Assembly (NCBI GenBank): GCA_946405515.1
Contig: CAMJHM010000003.1
Coordinates: 1 to 64,000 of the forward strand
Length of the DNA stretch: 64,000 bases
Direction of reading: 5' to 3'
Source of the DNA: an uncultured Fibrobacter sp.
Lineage (GTDB): Bacteria; Fibrobacterota; Fibrobacteria; Fibrobacterales; Fibrobacteraceae
The stretch's first letter is position 1; each line of letters begins with the position of its first letter. Of this stretch, positions 49,061 through 58,990 are shown piece by piece. Position numbers and translations under genes: made by a program. The notes beneath the pieces are model-generated. The model was not told where the DNA came from. It saw only the letters and a list, made by a program, of their open reading frames with translations, and did no database searches.

Positions 49061-50149
49061 ATGTTTAGCACATTTGGTAACATTTTTGCAATATCCACGT
49101 GGGGTGAATCACATGGTCCCGCGGTCGGAGCCGTCCTCGACGGGTGCCCCGCAGGCCTGCCCATCTGCGAAGCCGATATCCAGAAAGCGCTCGATCGCAG
49201 GCGCCCCGGACAGAGCAAAATGACCACCCCCCGCGCCGAAAAAGACCAAGTGAAAATCCTTTCGGGAGTCTTCGAAGGCAAGACGACGGGGACCCCCATC
49301 TGCTTCGCCGTCTTCAACGAGGACCAGCGCAGCGGTGACTATTCCGAAATTGCCAAATGGTACCGTCCGGGACATGCGGACCTGTGCTACGACATCAAGT
49401 ATGGCTTCAGGGACTACCGCGGCGGTGGCCGCAGTTCCGCCCGCGAGACGATTGGCCGCGTGGCCGCCGGAGAAGTCGCCCGCATCCTTTTGAACAAGGT
49501 CGCAGGCACCGAAATCCTCGCATGGGTATCGTCCATCGGCGAGGTGGACTGCCCCGAGGTCGACATGGACAAAGTTTCTCTGGAACAAATCGAAGCAAGC
49601 CCCGTGCGCTGCCCCGACAAGGCCGCAAGCGACGCCATGGAACAGGTCGTCCTCGGGGCACGGCAAAAAGCCGACAGTGTCGGCGGCACCATCACGCTCC
49701 TGGTGAGAAACCCGCCCAAGGGCCTCGGCGAGCCGGTGTTCAACCGCCTCGACGCGCTGCTTGCGCAGGCGATGCTCAGCATCCCGGCCTGCAAGGGTTT
49801 CGAAATCGGGAGCGGGTTCAAGGCCGCCCGCATGTACGGCAGCGAACACAACGACGAGATTTACCACGACGAAACCGGGTTCCACACGCGCACGAACAAC
49901 GCCGGTGGTAGCCTTGGCGGCATCTCGAACGGCGAACCCATCGTGTGCAGGCTCGCGTTCAAGCCCACGCCGACGATTTCCCAGGAGCAGAACACCGCAA
50001 GCCGCGAAGGCGAAAACGGAACGCTCGCCGCGAAGGGCCGTCACGACCCCTGCGTCGCCGTGCGCGCCCCCGTGATTGTCGAAAGCATGGCGGCTTTGGT
50101 CCTTGCAGACTTGTTCTTGCAGCAGAAGCGCAACGATATTGGCCTCTAA
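49061..50149 (+). CDS. aroC: chorismate synthase
   Basis: FGNIFAISTWGESHGPAVGAVLDGCPAGL; FRDYRGGGRSSARETIGRVAAGEVAR; NNAGGSLGGISNGEPIVCRLAFKPTPTI; RHDPCVAVRAPVIVESMAALVLAD. Confidence 0.97.
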   Translation: MFSTFGNIFAISTWGESHGPAVGAVLDGCPAGLPICEADIQKALDRRRPGQSKMTTPRAEKDQVKILSGVFEGKTTGTPICFAVFNEDQRSGDYSEIAKWYRPGHADLCYDIKYGFRDYRGGGRSSARETIGRVAAGEVARILLNKVAGTEILAWVSSIGEVDCPEVDMDKVSLEQIEASPVRCPDKAASDAMEQVVLGARQKADSVGGTITLLVRNPPKGLGEPVFNRLDALLAQAMLSIPACKGFEIGSGFKAARMYGSEHNDEIYHDETGFHTRTNNAGGSLGGISNGEPIVCRLAFKPTPTISQEQNTASREGENGTLAAKGRHDPCVAVRAPVIVESMAALVLADLFLQQKRNDIGL

Positions 50150-50999
50150 AAAAAGAAACTTGCTATTGTACCCCCTGGCGGTGCTGTACCGCGCCGCTTA
50201 CGTTATACACCACCGGCTGTGCCTTAGGCCCGGCCGGCCAACAACGCACGCCCAAGTCGTGATTGTCGGGGCATACCGTAACGGTGGTGCGGGCAAGACG
50301 CCCTTCTGCATCTGGCTCGCAAACAAACTTTGCGACCAAGGGAAAAAAGTCGCCGTCCTCTGCCATGCGGCTGCAAAAGACGAAGCCGAACTGCTCCAGA
50401 ACAAACTCCCCCGCTGCACCGTACTTGCCACGCGGAACCGCTACACGGCCGCACACAAGCTGGACCCAGATTTCGACATCATCCTCTGCGACGACGGCTT
50501 CGAGGATTCCCGCCTGCAATTCGCAAAAGCGATATGCCTCGAATGGGGTGACGAGCCGCAAGGCATCGCCGACTTGTTCCCCGCGGGCAGGGCACGGAGC
50601 CTCGCCAAAGACCACAAGAACATCGCACTCCGGCTGAATTGCGCAGGCACCACCCCCGATGTCCGCTTTTGCATACAGCAAATCCGCAACGCACAGGGCA
50701 ATGCGCCCGAAGCCTCCGCCACACTCGTGGCCGGCATCGGCGACCCAAAAAGGTTCATCCACGACATGGAGCACACAGGGCTGCAAATACAAAAGGCGCT
50801 CGCCCTGCGGGACCACGACACGGGAATCGAAAACATCGTATCCAAATTGCTCGCAGAGGGGCATAACGTTATCACCACCGAAAAAGACGCAAGCCGACTT
50901 AGCACAGATTCCGCCACGCACGCCAAGTTGTTCGTAGCTGTCCAAACTGTGAATGTGACCCCGGAAGCCGAAGCCAGAATCATGGCCCTCCTGCGCTAG
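50076..50999 (+). CDS. lpxK: tetraacyldisaccharide 4'-kinase (true start probably near 50150)
   Basis: VVIVGAYRNGGAGKTPFCIWLANKLCDQGKKVAVL; DFDIILCDDGFEDSRLQFAKAICL; LFPAGRARSL; VITTEKDASRL. Confidence 0.88.
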   Translation: MSKAWRLWSLQTCSCSRSATILASKKRNLLLYPLAVLYRAAYVIHHRLCLRPGRPTTHAQVVIVGAYRNGGAGKTPFCIWLANKLCDQGKKVAVLCHAAAKDEAELLQNKLPRCTVLATRNRYTAAHKLDPDFDIILCDDGFEDSRLQFAKAICLEWGDEPQGIADLFPAGRARSLAKDHKNIALRLNCAGTTPDVRFCIQQIRNAQGNAPEASATLVAGIGDPKRFIHDMEHTGLQIQKALALRDHDTGIENIVSKLLAEGHNVITTEKDASRLSTDSATHAKLFVAVQTVNVTPEAEARIMALLR

Positions 51000-51101
51000 C
51001 CGGACGACCACAAAAAAAACGATGCTGGAGCATCTTGAACTACTTTTTCGAACAATATTATTTTTATATTACGTAAATATAATCGTACCAGGAATTACCC
51101 A

Positions 51102-52607
51102 ATGACCCTTACCGAACGCATATCCAAACTTGTACAATCCCTTTCTGTCGGCATCCCCGAACGCGAATTCTGTTTCCAGCTCGCCTTCCTCGGCGTAATC
51201 ATCAGCGAACCCTTCTACATTTTCGGCCGCTGCGGCTCGGGCAAGTCCCTCCTGACAAAGCGCCTCATCGCCACCTTCCGCAACCCGAAAGTGCTCAAGT
51301 TCGGCAAGAGGGAGATGGATTTCCCCGAAAAACTTGCCGGCTACGACATCATTATCTTCAAGGGGTTCAACCCCTCGAGCGAACTCACGAAGCACAACCT
51401 CCAAGTCGCCATCCAGGACCGCGAAGATATCCCGCTGGTTATCCTCGGTGAAATCCGCCCCGAAACGGCAATGCGCCAGACGGGCATGGCCGACCGCATT
51501 ACGCTCACCATCACGCTCCCCGAAAGCCTCTCGTCGCCTGCACTGTGCCACCTGCTGCAAAACCAGTTCGAAATCGAGAACTTCACCGTGGACCCGGAAC
51601 TGACCATCTCCACCGAAGAACGGCGCCAGTGGCTGAGCGAAATCAAGCAAGTCTCGCTTTCTGAAGATGTTCTCGGCATCATCGGCCAACTCTCCGAAGC
51701 CGCAGACAACAACGACCTCTACATTTCCATCCGTCAATGGATGTCGCTGACCGACCTCATCAAGGCGACAGCATTCTTCAACGGCAGAAAAGAAGCGAAC
51801 ATCACCGACACGTTCCTCCTGGGTACGGCTGTATGGGGCAAGACCTCCACGAGCAGGATCCTCATGCAGAACTACAGTGAAGTCCTCCACAAGCAGCTGC
51901 TCAAGGAAGTACCCGGCGCATTCGAGCAGGACTACGACACCGAAGATCTCGCCTACCGCATCGATCTTATTTCCCGGACAAGCAACAACTGCTACGACAC
52001 GCACACGCTCAACAACCAGCAGTGCCTCTACTACAGGATTACCATCAGCGGCGAACCTGTACACCTGTATGTCCCGCTGTACCGCATCGAGACCGAAGAA
52101 GACTTCCACCCGTTCAACGAATTGAACATGATCGAAAAGCGCGTCATGTGTAACTACCACGGGACATCGACTTGCACCATCAGCATCGACTCCGCCGTGA
52201 AGGGCGTGAACGCCCACAGGGCCGGCCCGGTCCGCGCGGGCACCTCGGTACGCTTCGAGGAATTCGCGAAACTGCCCACCTATATCGTCAAGGAAAACGA
52301 CCCCCAGATTATTGCGAACAAGCGTGAACAGCTGGCAAAAATCGCGCAGGAAATCCGGGAAGTCTCCGAAAAGGAGAACCAGAAGCTCCGCGCCTGCAAG
52401 GCAATCTACCAGGCGCTCAAGGCATCGGCAGACAACGTTTTCTGCGACCCCAAGACACTTGCAAACGCACAGCAAGTTGTCAAGGACAAGTTCGACAGCA
52501 CGGCCGCCCTGCTAAAGAAAATAAAGGAAATCCACACGAATCTCATCCAGCTGAACCGAAAACTGACCGAGACCATCCAGAAGATGACGCAGGCAAATAA
52601 CGGCTAG
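51102..52607 (+). CDS. RavA/MoxR-like AAA+ ATPase with aberrant Walker B
   Basis: FCFQLAFLGVIISEPFYIFGRCGSGKSLLTKRLIATF (Walker A) in a RavA-like layout; expected Walker B region reads YDIIIFKGFNPSSEL. Confidence 0.78.
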   Translation: MTLTERISKLVQSLSVGIPEREFCFQLAFLGVIISEPFYIFGRCGSGKSLLTKRLIATFRNPKVLKFGKREMDFPEKLAGYDIIIFKGFNPSSELTKHNLQVAIQDREDIPLVILGEIRPETAMRQTGMADRITLTITLPESLSSPALCHLLQNQFEIENFTVDPELTISTEERRQWLSEIKQVSLSEDVLGIIGQLSEAADNNDLYISIRQWMSLTDLIKATAFFNGRKEANITDTFLLGTAVWGKTSTSRILMQNYSEVLHKQLLKEVPGAFEQDYDTEDLAYRIDLISRTSNNCYDTHTLNNQQCLYYRITISGEPVHLYVPLYRIETEEDFHPFNELNMIEKRVMCNYHGTSTCTISIDSAVKGVNAHRAGPVRAGTSVRFEEFAKLPTYIVKENDPQIIANKREQLAKIAQEIREVSEKENQKLRACKAIYQALKASADNVFCDPKTLANAQQVVKDKFDSTAALLKKIKEIHTNLIQLNRKLTETIQKMTQANNG

Positions 52608-52618
52608 ATAGCAAAAAC

Positions 52619-52645
52619 GGGCCCCCAAGGGGCTCTTCCTTTTTG
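52619..52645 (+). terminator. rho-independent terminator
   Basis: gggcccccaaggggctc hairpin followed by ttcctttttg. Confidence 0.75.
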
Positions 52646-52731
52646 TCAAAACATATTGTAATAAATCACAATTTTTGTAATTTTAGCAAAAATTATCGTT
52701 TTTATCGTAAAAAAATGCAATTTTATATTGT

Positions 52732-52767
52732 AAATCTATTGATTTTTCAAAAAGACTAGATTATATT
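52732..52767 (+). promoter_or_regulatory. putative promoter plus operator of cassette 3
   Basis: TTGATT (52739-52744), 17 bp, TATATT (52762-52767); inverted repeat AAATC-TATT-GATTT (52732-52745) covers the -35. Confidence 0.5.
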
Positions 52768-52816
52768 CAAGATAACCCTAGCACGACCACCTAATCGGAT
52801 TAGTGGGAGAAGATAT

Positions 52817-53650
52817 ATGAAAGATGTTCTTGAATATATGGAATACCGCCAGTACATCGCGGATTACTATGCCGATAAAAAGGCAAAGTCTGCTTTTTCC
52901 TGGAAGGAATTCGCAGAATTGGCGGGGTTCACTTCGCCCGTCTATCTTAAATACGTAAGTGAAAAAAAGTTCAACCTCAGCGACACCGCCGCTGTACACG
53001 TTGCCGAAGCCATGCACCTTTCTGGCCAGCGCCTTGAATACTTCCGCGAAATGGTTCGCTATGACCACGCCAAAACAGACGAAAGCAAAAAGGCCGCCTT
53101 CAATAAGATGATCTCTATTGCCGACCAACTCAAGGCAAAAATCATTGAGGGCGACGCCTTCCGCTATTTCGACAGCTGGAAGAACCCGGTACTCCGTGAA
53201 CTTGCGCCCGCAATGCCCGGGGTGAAGCCGCTTGCGCTCGCCCACGCATGCCGTCCCAAAATCAGCGCTGCCGAAGTGAGCGAATCGCTCAACTTCCTTG
53301 TCAAGGCAGACCTGCTGCAGAAAGACGAAAACGACAACTACGTACAGACCGACCGCGTCGTGACGACAGGGCCCTTGGGCCCCGCAGCCGTCGCCATCCG
53401 CGGAATGCACCGGCAGATGGGCGAATTCGCGCTCGAGGCCATCGAGGGAGTTCCGCAAGACGAACGCCACTTTTCGGGCATCACTCTCGGCATCACGCGC
53501 AATGCCTACCACGAGATTGTCGAGGAAATCGCGGCATTCCGCAAAAGAATCATTGAAATCGCCACCAGGGAAAAGGACACCGACGAGGTGTACCGCCTGA
53601 ACGTCCAGTTCTTCCCGATGACGAACAAATCAGAAATTAAAAAAGGATAG
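52817..53650 (+). CDS. TIGR02147 / DUF4423 family protein (cassette 3)
   Basis: MKDVLEYMEYRQYIADYYADKKAKSAFSWKEFAELAGFTSPVYLKYVSEKKFNLSDTAAVHVAEAMHL; C-terminus HFSGITLGITRNAYHEIVEEIAAFRKRIIEIATREKDTDEVYRLNVQFFPMT. Confidence 0.9.
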   Translation: MKDVLEYMEYRQYIADYYADKKAKSAFSWKEFAELAGFTSPVYLKYVSEKKFNLSDTAAVHVAEAMHLSGQRLEYFREMVRYDHAKTDESKKAAFNKMISIADQLKAKIIEGDAFRYFDSWKNPVLRELAPAMPGVKPLALAHACRPKISAAEVSESLNFLVKADLLQKDENDNYVQTDRVVTTGPLGPAAVAIRGMHRQMGEFALEAIEGVPQDERHFSGITLGITRNAYHEIVEEIAAFRKRIIEIATREKDTDEVYRLNVQFFPMTNKSEIKKG

Positions 53651-53659
53651 GAGGGAACC

Positions 53660-55648
53660 ATGTTTACACTCAACAAGAAATCAATCATCGGGTGTGCGGC
53701 CCTGCTAATGGCATTGGCAGCATGCAGCGACAACGAAGACAAGCCCATCTCTATAATGGGAGGAGCTTCCGAAGAGACAGACTACATCGCCAACCAGGAC
53801 ACGTCAACAACCGATAAGGACTCGTCGCAAAAAACGACCAATATCCAAAAGGTTATCTATTTCAGAGCATCTGCTCCAAAAAGGGCATTTTTCTCTGACA
53901 CAAGCATCAGCATGTCGGCAAGCCAGCCATTCGACATGGCAATGATATACGAGCTTGATTCCACATATCTAAATGAAACAGGGAACGCGGTACTGTCAAT
54001 CAATCCATACAGAACATCAATGGATCCATATGCCGCATACCAATTTCAGTTTGACAGCATCCCGTTCAAAAGCCCGTATGTCCTAATAGAACTGGGATAC
54101 CGAAAATCTTTCTCGGGAATCACGACAAAACGAGCCATGGTCGATTTACGTGATTCCGGAAGCATTTACATCAACACGCTTACAGACTTTGTAAGCTACC
54201 GCGTGAGAGACGAGGCTCTAGACAGCATGACCTTCGCAAATAAGAAACAAAAAGCGGAAGCCGAACTCCTGGAATCGCTCGGAATATATGACACCTTCTC
54301 TCATTTCGATAAAGAAAAAACTTTCGACGATTCAAACCATGCGTTTATAGAAAACGCGTTATCGCAATTATTGGAAAAGGACGAGGAAAATGTTCTTATT
54401 TCTAAATTCAGCGAATTTGGCACTTTTAATGTTGGTGAGCACCACATACTTGATACCTTGCTGAAGTATATAACCAACATTGAAAAAATAGATCTGGAAA
54501 TAGTCAATCGGGCAGGAGAACCCTGGGCAAGCGCATTCCAGGAAGACCAAAGGCTAAACCAATTCTACATAAACTTAGTTGCAGCCATGCACAAGGCCGG
54601 CCAATGCACAAATGCAGAAGAAGGAAAAATGGTTGAATTGAACAAGGAGAACCTGCACGTCATTTGCCGTTCGGGATCATGGAAGGTTACCATCAAGCCG
54701 ATACCGCATTCGATCGACTCCATTGTTGACCCGCGCGACGGGAATGTCTACAAGACCGTAACCATCGACATGGACGGAACCACGCAAACATGGATGGCCG
54801 AAGACCTGGCCTATGCAGCAGAGGGATCCCATTGTTCGCGAGAATTATTCCGCCCCTACGAAGACGACCCATTTTATTGCAAGTACTACGGAAGGGAATA
54901 TACCTTGCAGACAGCCCTTGGCATAGACTCTTCTTTCTACAGGCTTCCCAACTTCGATGAATGCACAGAGTTCAAGGCGGCATATTGCTATCAATCCTGT
55001 ACCGATTCCACCTTTGCTTTTCTTGACTCCATTAAGAAAGTGTTGGCCTATGAAGAATACAATACCCCTGAATACGATTTCTACAAATTGCACGACAAAT
55101 GCACGTTCGAATGTAACTCCATCTCGGACACGGTGGCATTCATGTCGGCATGCGAGAGCGACGAAAGAAAAATAGACTGGGATAGGGTAAAGGACGTTAC
55201 AGACACGACAAAAATGCAGGGAATTTGCCCGGATGGTTGGAGAATTCCATCTACCAAGGACTGGAAAAAATGGATAGAACTTTTCGAAAAGAATTATGAC
55301 TTTAGGTATCCTGAAAATGACAACGACAACCATCTAATCTTCTTCTCGACATTCGGCGATCCTTCTGGATTTGGAATACGTCCCGTAGTACTCCCTATGC
55401 CACTTTACGCAACGGAAGAGGAACATCGACCTTACCTCAAACCATTCGTTTCTGAAGACCCGTATGTGTCCTTTACCGCCTGGCCCTCTCAGGGCGCAGA
55501 TGAAATGTCATCTGTCTGGTCATACACGGCAAACAAGAACGTATCGGCATATTCGTTCGATATCTCATGGCCAGGAATATTCCTTGCCGTTGGAGGCATC
55601 CCCGAAGAAGGCGATCGCTTCCATGTCCGTTGTATAAAGAACGACTAA
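53660..55648 (+). CDS. lipoprotein with Fibrobacter major paralogous domain (TIGR02145-like) (cassette 3)
   Basis: LLMALAACSDNED lipobox; VYKTVTIDMDGTTQTWMAEDLAYA...KYYGREYTLQTALG...GICPDGWRIPSTKDWKKWIELF...FHVRCIKND. Confidence 0.88.
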   Translation: MFTLNKKSIIGCAALLMALAACSDNEDKPISIMGGASEETDYIANQDTSTTDKDSSQKTTNIQKVIYFRASAPKRAFFSDTSISMSASQPFDMAMIYELDSTYLNETGNAVLSINPYRTSMDPYAAYQFQFDSIPFKSPYVLIELGYRKSFSGITTKRAMVDLRDSGSIYINTLTDFVSYRVRDEALDSMTFANKKQKAEAELLESLGIYDTFSHFDKEKTFDDSNHAFIENALSQLLEKDEENVLISKFSEFGTFNVGEHHILDTLLKYITNIEKIDLEIVNRAGEPWASAFQEDQRLNQFYINLVAAMHKAGQCTNAEEGKMVELNKENLHVICRSGSWKVTIKPIPHSIDSIVDPRDGNVYKTVTIDMDGTTQTWMAEDLAYAAEGSHCSRELFRPYEDDPFYCKYYGREYTLQTALGIDSSFYRLPNFDECTEFKAAYCYQSCTDSTFAFLDSIKKVLAYEEYNTPEYDFYKLHDKCTFECNSISDTVAFMSACESDERKIDWDRVKDVTDTTKMQGICPDGWRIPSTKDWKKWIELFEKNYDFRYPENDNDNHLIFFSTFGDPSGFGIRPVVLPMPLYATEEEHRPYLKPFVSEDPYVSFTAWPSQGADEMSSVWSYTANKNVSAYSFDISWPGIFLAVGGIPEEGDRFHVRCIKND

Positions 55649-55654
55649 TTGAAT

Positions 55655-55682
55655 CGAGGCGGGCAATAGCCCGCCTTTTTTT
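55655..55682 (+). terminator. terminator, also part of a direct repeat with 58991-59030
   Basis: ggcgggcaatagcccgcc followed by ttttttt. Confidence 0.8.
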
Positions 55683-55701
55683 AGATGGAGTCAATGCCGA
55701 T
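55660..55701. repeat. left copy of ~40-bp direct repeat flanking an AT-rich islet
   Basis: cgggcaatagcccgcctttttttagatggagtcaatgccgat versus cgggcaatagcccgcttttttagatagtgtcaatgccgat at 58991-59030. Confidence 0.85.
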
Positions 55702-58033
55702 ATAAAACCCGCTCGGACGAAGACCGTTTAGCATTATTTCGGCCCTGAATATCAAAATATTTTTGAGAACTTGTGAAATTGACGTCAAACGATTCGTTAA
55801 CCAATATGCCATAATTGACATCATCCAATTCCCTTCTCATCAGCGGCCTGTTACAATTCACTTCCGTATACCATGTGCCAACAAGATCTCCGTTGAACGA
55901 CCATTTCCAAAGCCATTCTTGAGAGCAGTCTACATAACTATTTTCCGTCTTGCATCTATAACACTTTCCATTATACGCAAAGCATGTTGATGTCGGATTA
56001 CTGGGTACTCGATCCAGCGGGAATCCAGGGCATTGTCCCACTCTATTCCTATCAACCTTTTCACCCGTAGTACAATCTACTTCTCTCCACCACCAAGAAT
56101 CTTGGGCATTATTGTTTATCCAACCATGTTGTGTTCCTCGGTCAGGATTCAGAGAATAGCAGGCGCCGGGTTCCATGTTCTGGAGTCCCGAACTAAAAAT
56201 CTGGTCGGGAGTATATACCTGGTCGGGTCCGGCGACAAATGGTTCATCAACTGGCATAACAGAACTACTTTCAACAACAATCTCTTCAGACGACGAACTA
56301 GATTCTTCACTGCTGGAACTTAACGAAGACGAAGAAGGCGGTTCCGAACTAGACGACTCCTCGCTACTACTACTTTCTTCGAAAGAGGACGAAGATTCTG
56401 AACTGGACGACTCCTCTACAGAGGAACTTGAAAATCCTGCAGGAGCGCAATAATAAAGGACGATATAATCTTTGATGATCTGAGAAGTTTCAGCATCGTA
56501 ATATTCCTCATATATCAGAGAATCTATCTGATAAAGCACAGAATTTTCGCCCCTAATGGACCGGCAATAGTCTTCATATGACGAAATATCCTCATAGTTC
56601 GGCCAAAGCTCAATAACATACGGGCTATATAAATGCCATGGATCGTCTCCTTGCCACACGCTATCACCAAATTCCTCCTTTACCATTGAATAGAAATCAC
56701 GTTTCGTCTTCATTCTTCTTTTGCATTCGCTGAAAAAATTGACAAATTCCGGCTCATTGAGCAAGTCCATCCTAGAATAATTTGACGGGAACCTATCATC
56801 CTCCGTAGACTGACTCCCCCGATAATAATCATCCATCAAGTCCGATATGGAGGAGGCATAATAGGCATTGTCAAAGTACGCCTGCACATTAATAAGAAAC
56901 GTTCGTTCGTTGTAAGTAGTCCAAACTGATTCTGTCGTTGGGCAACCTTCGATAGTGGATAATTCCGTATCATAGCATAGATAAGTGAGAGGAAGGTTAG
57001 GAGGAGAATAAGGAGAATCAGAAGCGTTTAAATATCTCCATTCTTCGACTTCCGAATCATAACATTCAATATGCAACCAGCTATTTGGGTATACTTCGGG
57101 AATATTCGTCCTTATTTCCATTCCATAGTCAGAACACCAGAAATAAAGTTTTTTGGGACCAACGAAGCCCGGTTTTTGCATATAATGCTTTCCTGTACCA
57201 CAATCAATTGAGCAAGATGCACTCTGAAAGCTTCCTTTATCTTTACAAAAACCTTCATAGCCATAAACTAAATCATACCGTCCATTCATAGAAGAAGACG
57301 ATGATTTTTCGCTAGAACTCGAGCTCATGTTTTCAGAACAAATTCCATCGTCATCAAAGCAAGGACCATCCTCATCGGTGCACGGGCAAAGAGATTCGGA
57401 GCTGGAGCTTTCCTCACTTGCGGAAGAACATGCATCCGGGTCGTCTTCGTCGCAGTCACCATCTTCACTGGATGAAGATTCTTCATTGGAGTCACTGGAT
57501 TCTGGCAACGATGAACTGCTGAATGCGGAGGAGGAACTTTCATCGCCTTGAGAGTCACTTGATTCCTCATCTTGACATTCAGGAAATTTCTCTCCACAAT
57601 ATTCACCATTTCGTTCTTTAAAATCTAAATGTCCACCCCATAAATCTTGCGATTTAATACATATGAGATTGCTCATCCGACATTGACTTGCACAAAAATT
57701 TTCAATCTTATCAAGATCGTTTATTACTTTTTCTCCAGTACAGTAATCACAAGTTAGTGAAACATTTATATATCCGATTTTAGAGGTTGATTCTCCTCTA
57801 CAAGATTTTACTTTTCTAGGGCTAGAAGCCCAAAAGGCAGCGCCTTCCCCCCCCTGTGAAATACATGCATTATAGTTTTCATCCTGTATTATTTTATAAA
57901 CTTTTTTCATTAATACATCTGCATCTTGCGTTCCAAATTCCGTTTGATAATCAGCCAAATCCTTACAAACAACAGAAGCATAATGTAAAGAGACCAAAGA
58001 TAATACTATTATCGTAATTTTCATAATCTTCAT
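55691..58033 (-). CDS. large Ser-rich, Cys-containing exported protein
   Basis: 780 aa with N-terminal signal peptide and several poly-Ser/Glu linkers separating Cys- and Trp-containing blocks. Confidence 0.7.
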   Translation of the reverse strand: MKIMKITIIVLSLVSLHYASVVCKDLADYQTEFGTQDADVLMKKVYKIIQDENYNACISQGGEGAAFWASSPRKVKSCRGESTSKIGYINVSLTCDYCTGEKVINDLDKIENFCASQCRMSNLICIKSQDLWGGHLDFKERNGEYCGEKFPECQDEESSDSQGDESSSSAFSSSSLPESSDSNEESSSSEDGDCDEDDPDACSSASEESSSSESLCPCTDEDGPCFDDDGICSENMSSSSSEKSSSSSMNGRYDLVYGYEGFCKDKGSFQSASCSIDCGTGKHYMQKPGFVGPKKLYFWCSDYGMEIRTNIPEVYPNSWLHIECYDSEVEEWRYLNASDSPYSPPNLPLTYLCYDTELSTIEGCPTTESVWTTYNERTFLINVQAYFDNAYYASSISDLMDDYYRGSQSTEDDRFPSNYSRMDLLNEPEFVNFFSECKRRMKTKRDFYSMVKEEFGDSVWQGDDPWHLYSPYVIELWPNYEDISSYEDYCRSIRGENSVLYQIDSLIYEEYYDAETSQIIKDYIVLYYCAPAGFSSSSVEESSSSESSSSFEESSSSEESSSSEPPSSSSLSSSSEESSSSSEEIVVESSSVMPVDEPFVAGPDQVYTPDQIFSSGLQNMEPGACYSLNPDRGTQHGWINNNAQDSWWWREVDCTTGEKVDRNRVGQCPGFPLDRVPSNPTSTCFAYNGKCYRCKTENSYVDCSQEWLWKWSFNGDLVGTWYTEVNCNRPLMRRELDDVNYGILVNESFDVNFTSSQKYFDIQGRNNAKRSSSERVLYRH

Positions 58034-58035
58034 TA

Positions 58036-58560
58036 TTATTTGCTCTCTCTTATAAAATCATTTATTTTCTTCCTCATTTCTAAATTCTTTAACCGATCAT
58101 CATGTCCCCAAGGCGCAATTTTTTCTGATTCACTTATTTCCTGTTCTTTTGCTTCAATCAAACTATCCAAAATATTGTTTCGCATAAGGCTGTCTAAAAT
58201 AACGGCAACATCTTTCTTATACGCCACCGAATCCAATCTAGAAGCACATATCCTAGCCTCTCTACAAATTTTTCCAACAACATCCATGAACAATTCGGTA
58301 TCCTTAGCGTAATTCCAGCGTTTCACAAATTCTTTTTTCGCAACATCAAACGCCCTAATTCCTACCATAATGGAATCAGATTGGTCAATATCCTTATACC
58401 TCAGGATTTGAGAACTGTCCAATGGAATTTTGGGATTTTTTGCCTTTTTGAGGTTTGCATTAATAGTTGTTTGCTGCTCCTGAGTTTCTTCTTTTTTATC
58501 TGAGCATCCTTCGCTCAGCAGTGCAAATGCTATAGCGAATATCAAATAATTCATTTTCAT
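58036..58560 (-). CDS. small lipoprotein
   Basis: MKMNYLIFAIAFALLSEGCSDKKEET lipobox; adjacent to the 780-aa gene. Confidence 0.65.
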   Translation of the reverse strand: MKMNYLIFAIAFALLSEGCSDKKEETQEQQTTINANLKKAKNPKIPLDSSQILRYKDIDQSDSIMVGIRAFDVAKKEFVKRWNYAKDTELFMDVVGKICREARICASRLDSVAYKKDVAVILDSLMRNNILDSLIEAKEQEISESEKIAPWGHDDRLKNLEMRKKINDFIRESK

Positions 58561-58680
58561 ACAAATTTCCCTTCACTTATAAAATAACATTTTTTATTTT
58601 GTTTTTTTTGTAAATTCTTCTAAACAAACTAATACAGTTATCTTAACAACAATCAGCGAACAAATTTAGCATCAGGGCAA

Positions 58681-58965
58681 TTATTTAAATACTTCGTATT
58701 CGCCATCTTCGCACTCAGCTTTGATATTAGGACAATTGCGCATAACACAACGAACCTTTTCATCACATGGCAAACCCCTACAACCTCGTAAGCATCCTTT
58801 TGTTTGATACTTAGGTTCTCTTGGCATCGGTTCATCAACATTGCTGCTACCCTCCAACGGCACTTCATCTTCTGTGTTTTTCTGCTTTTGAGATTCGTCT
58901 TTATCCAAACATCACGTACAAAGTAACGCGATAACTATTGCAGCTATCAAACACTTGGCCTTCAT
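58681..58965 (-). pseudogene. small Cys-rich lipoprotein with in-frame TGA at the lipobox
   Basis: From ATG 58965: MKAKCLIAAIVIALLCT-(TGA)-CLDKDESQKQKNTEDEVPLEGSSNVDEPMPREPKYQTKGCLRGCRGLPCDEKVRCVMRNCPNIKAECEDGEYEVFK; good SD (aaaggggga) upstream. Confidence 0.7.
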
Positions 58966-58990
58966 GCTCAATCCCCCTTTCATTATAGAA

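Noticed and set aside
51069-52475. 468-aa minus-strand ORF opposite the RavA-like ATPase
   Set aside because: Antisense shadow.
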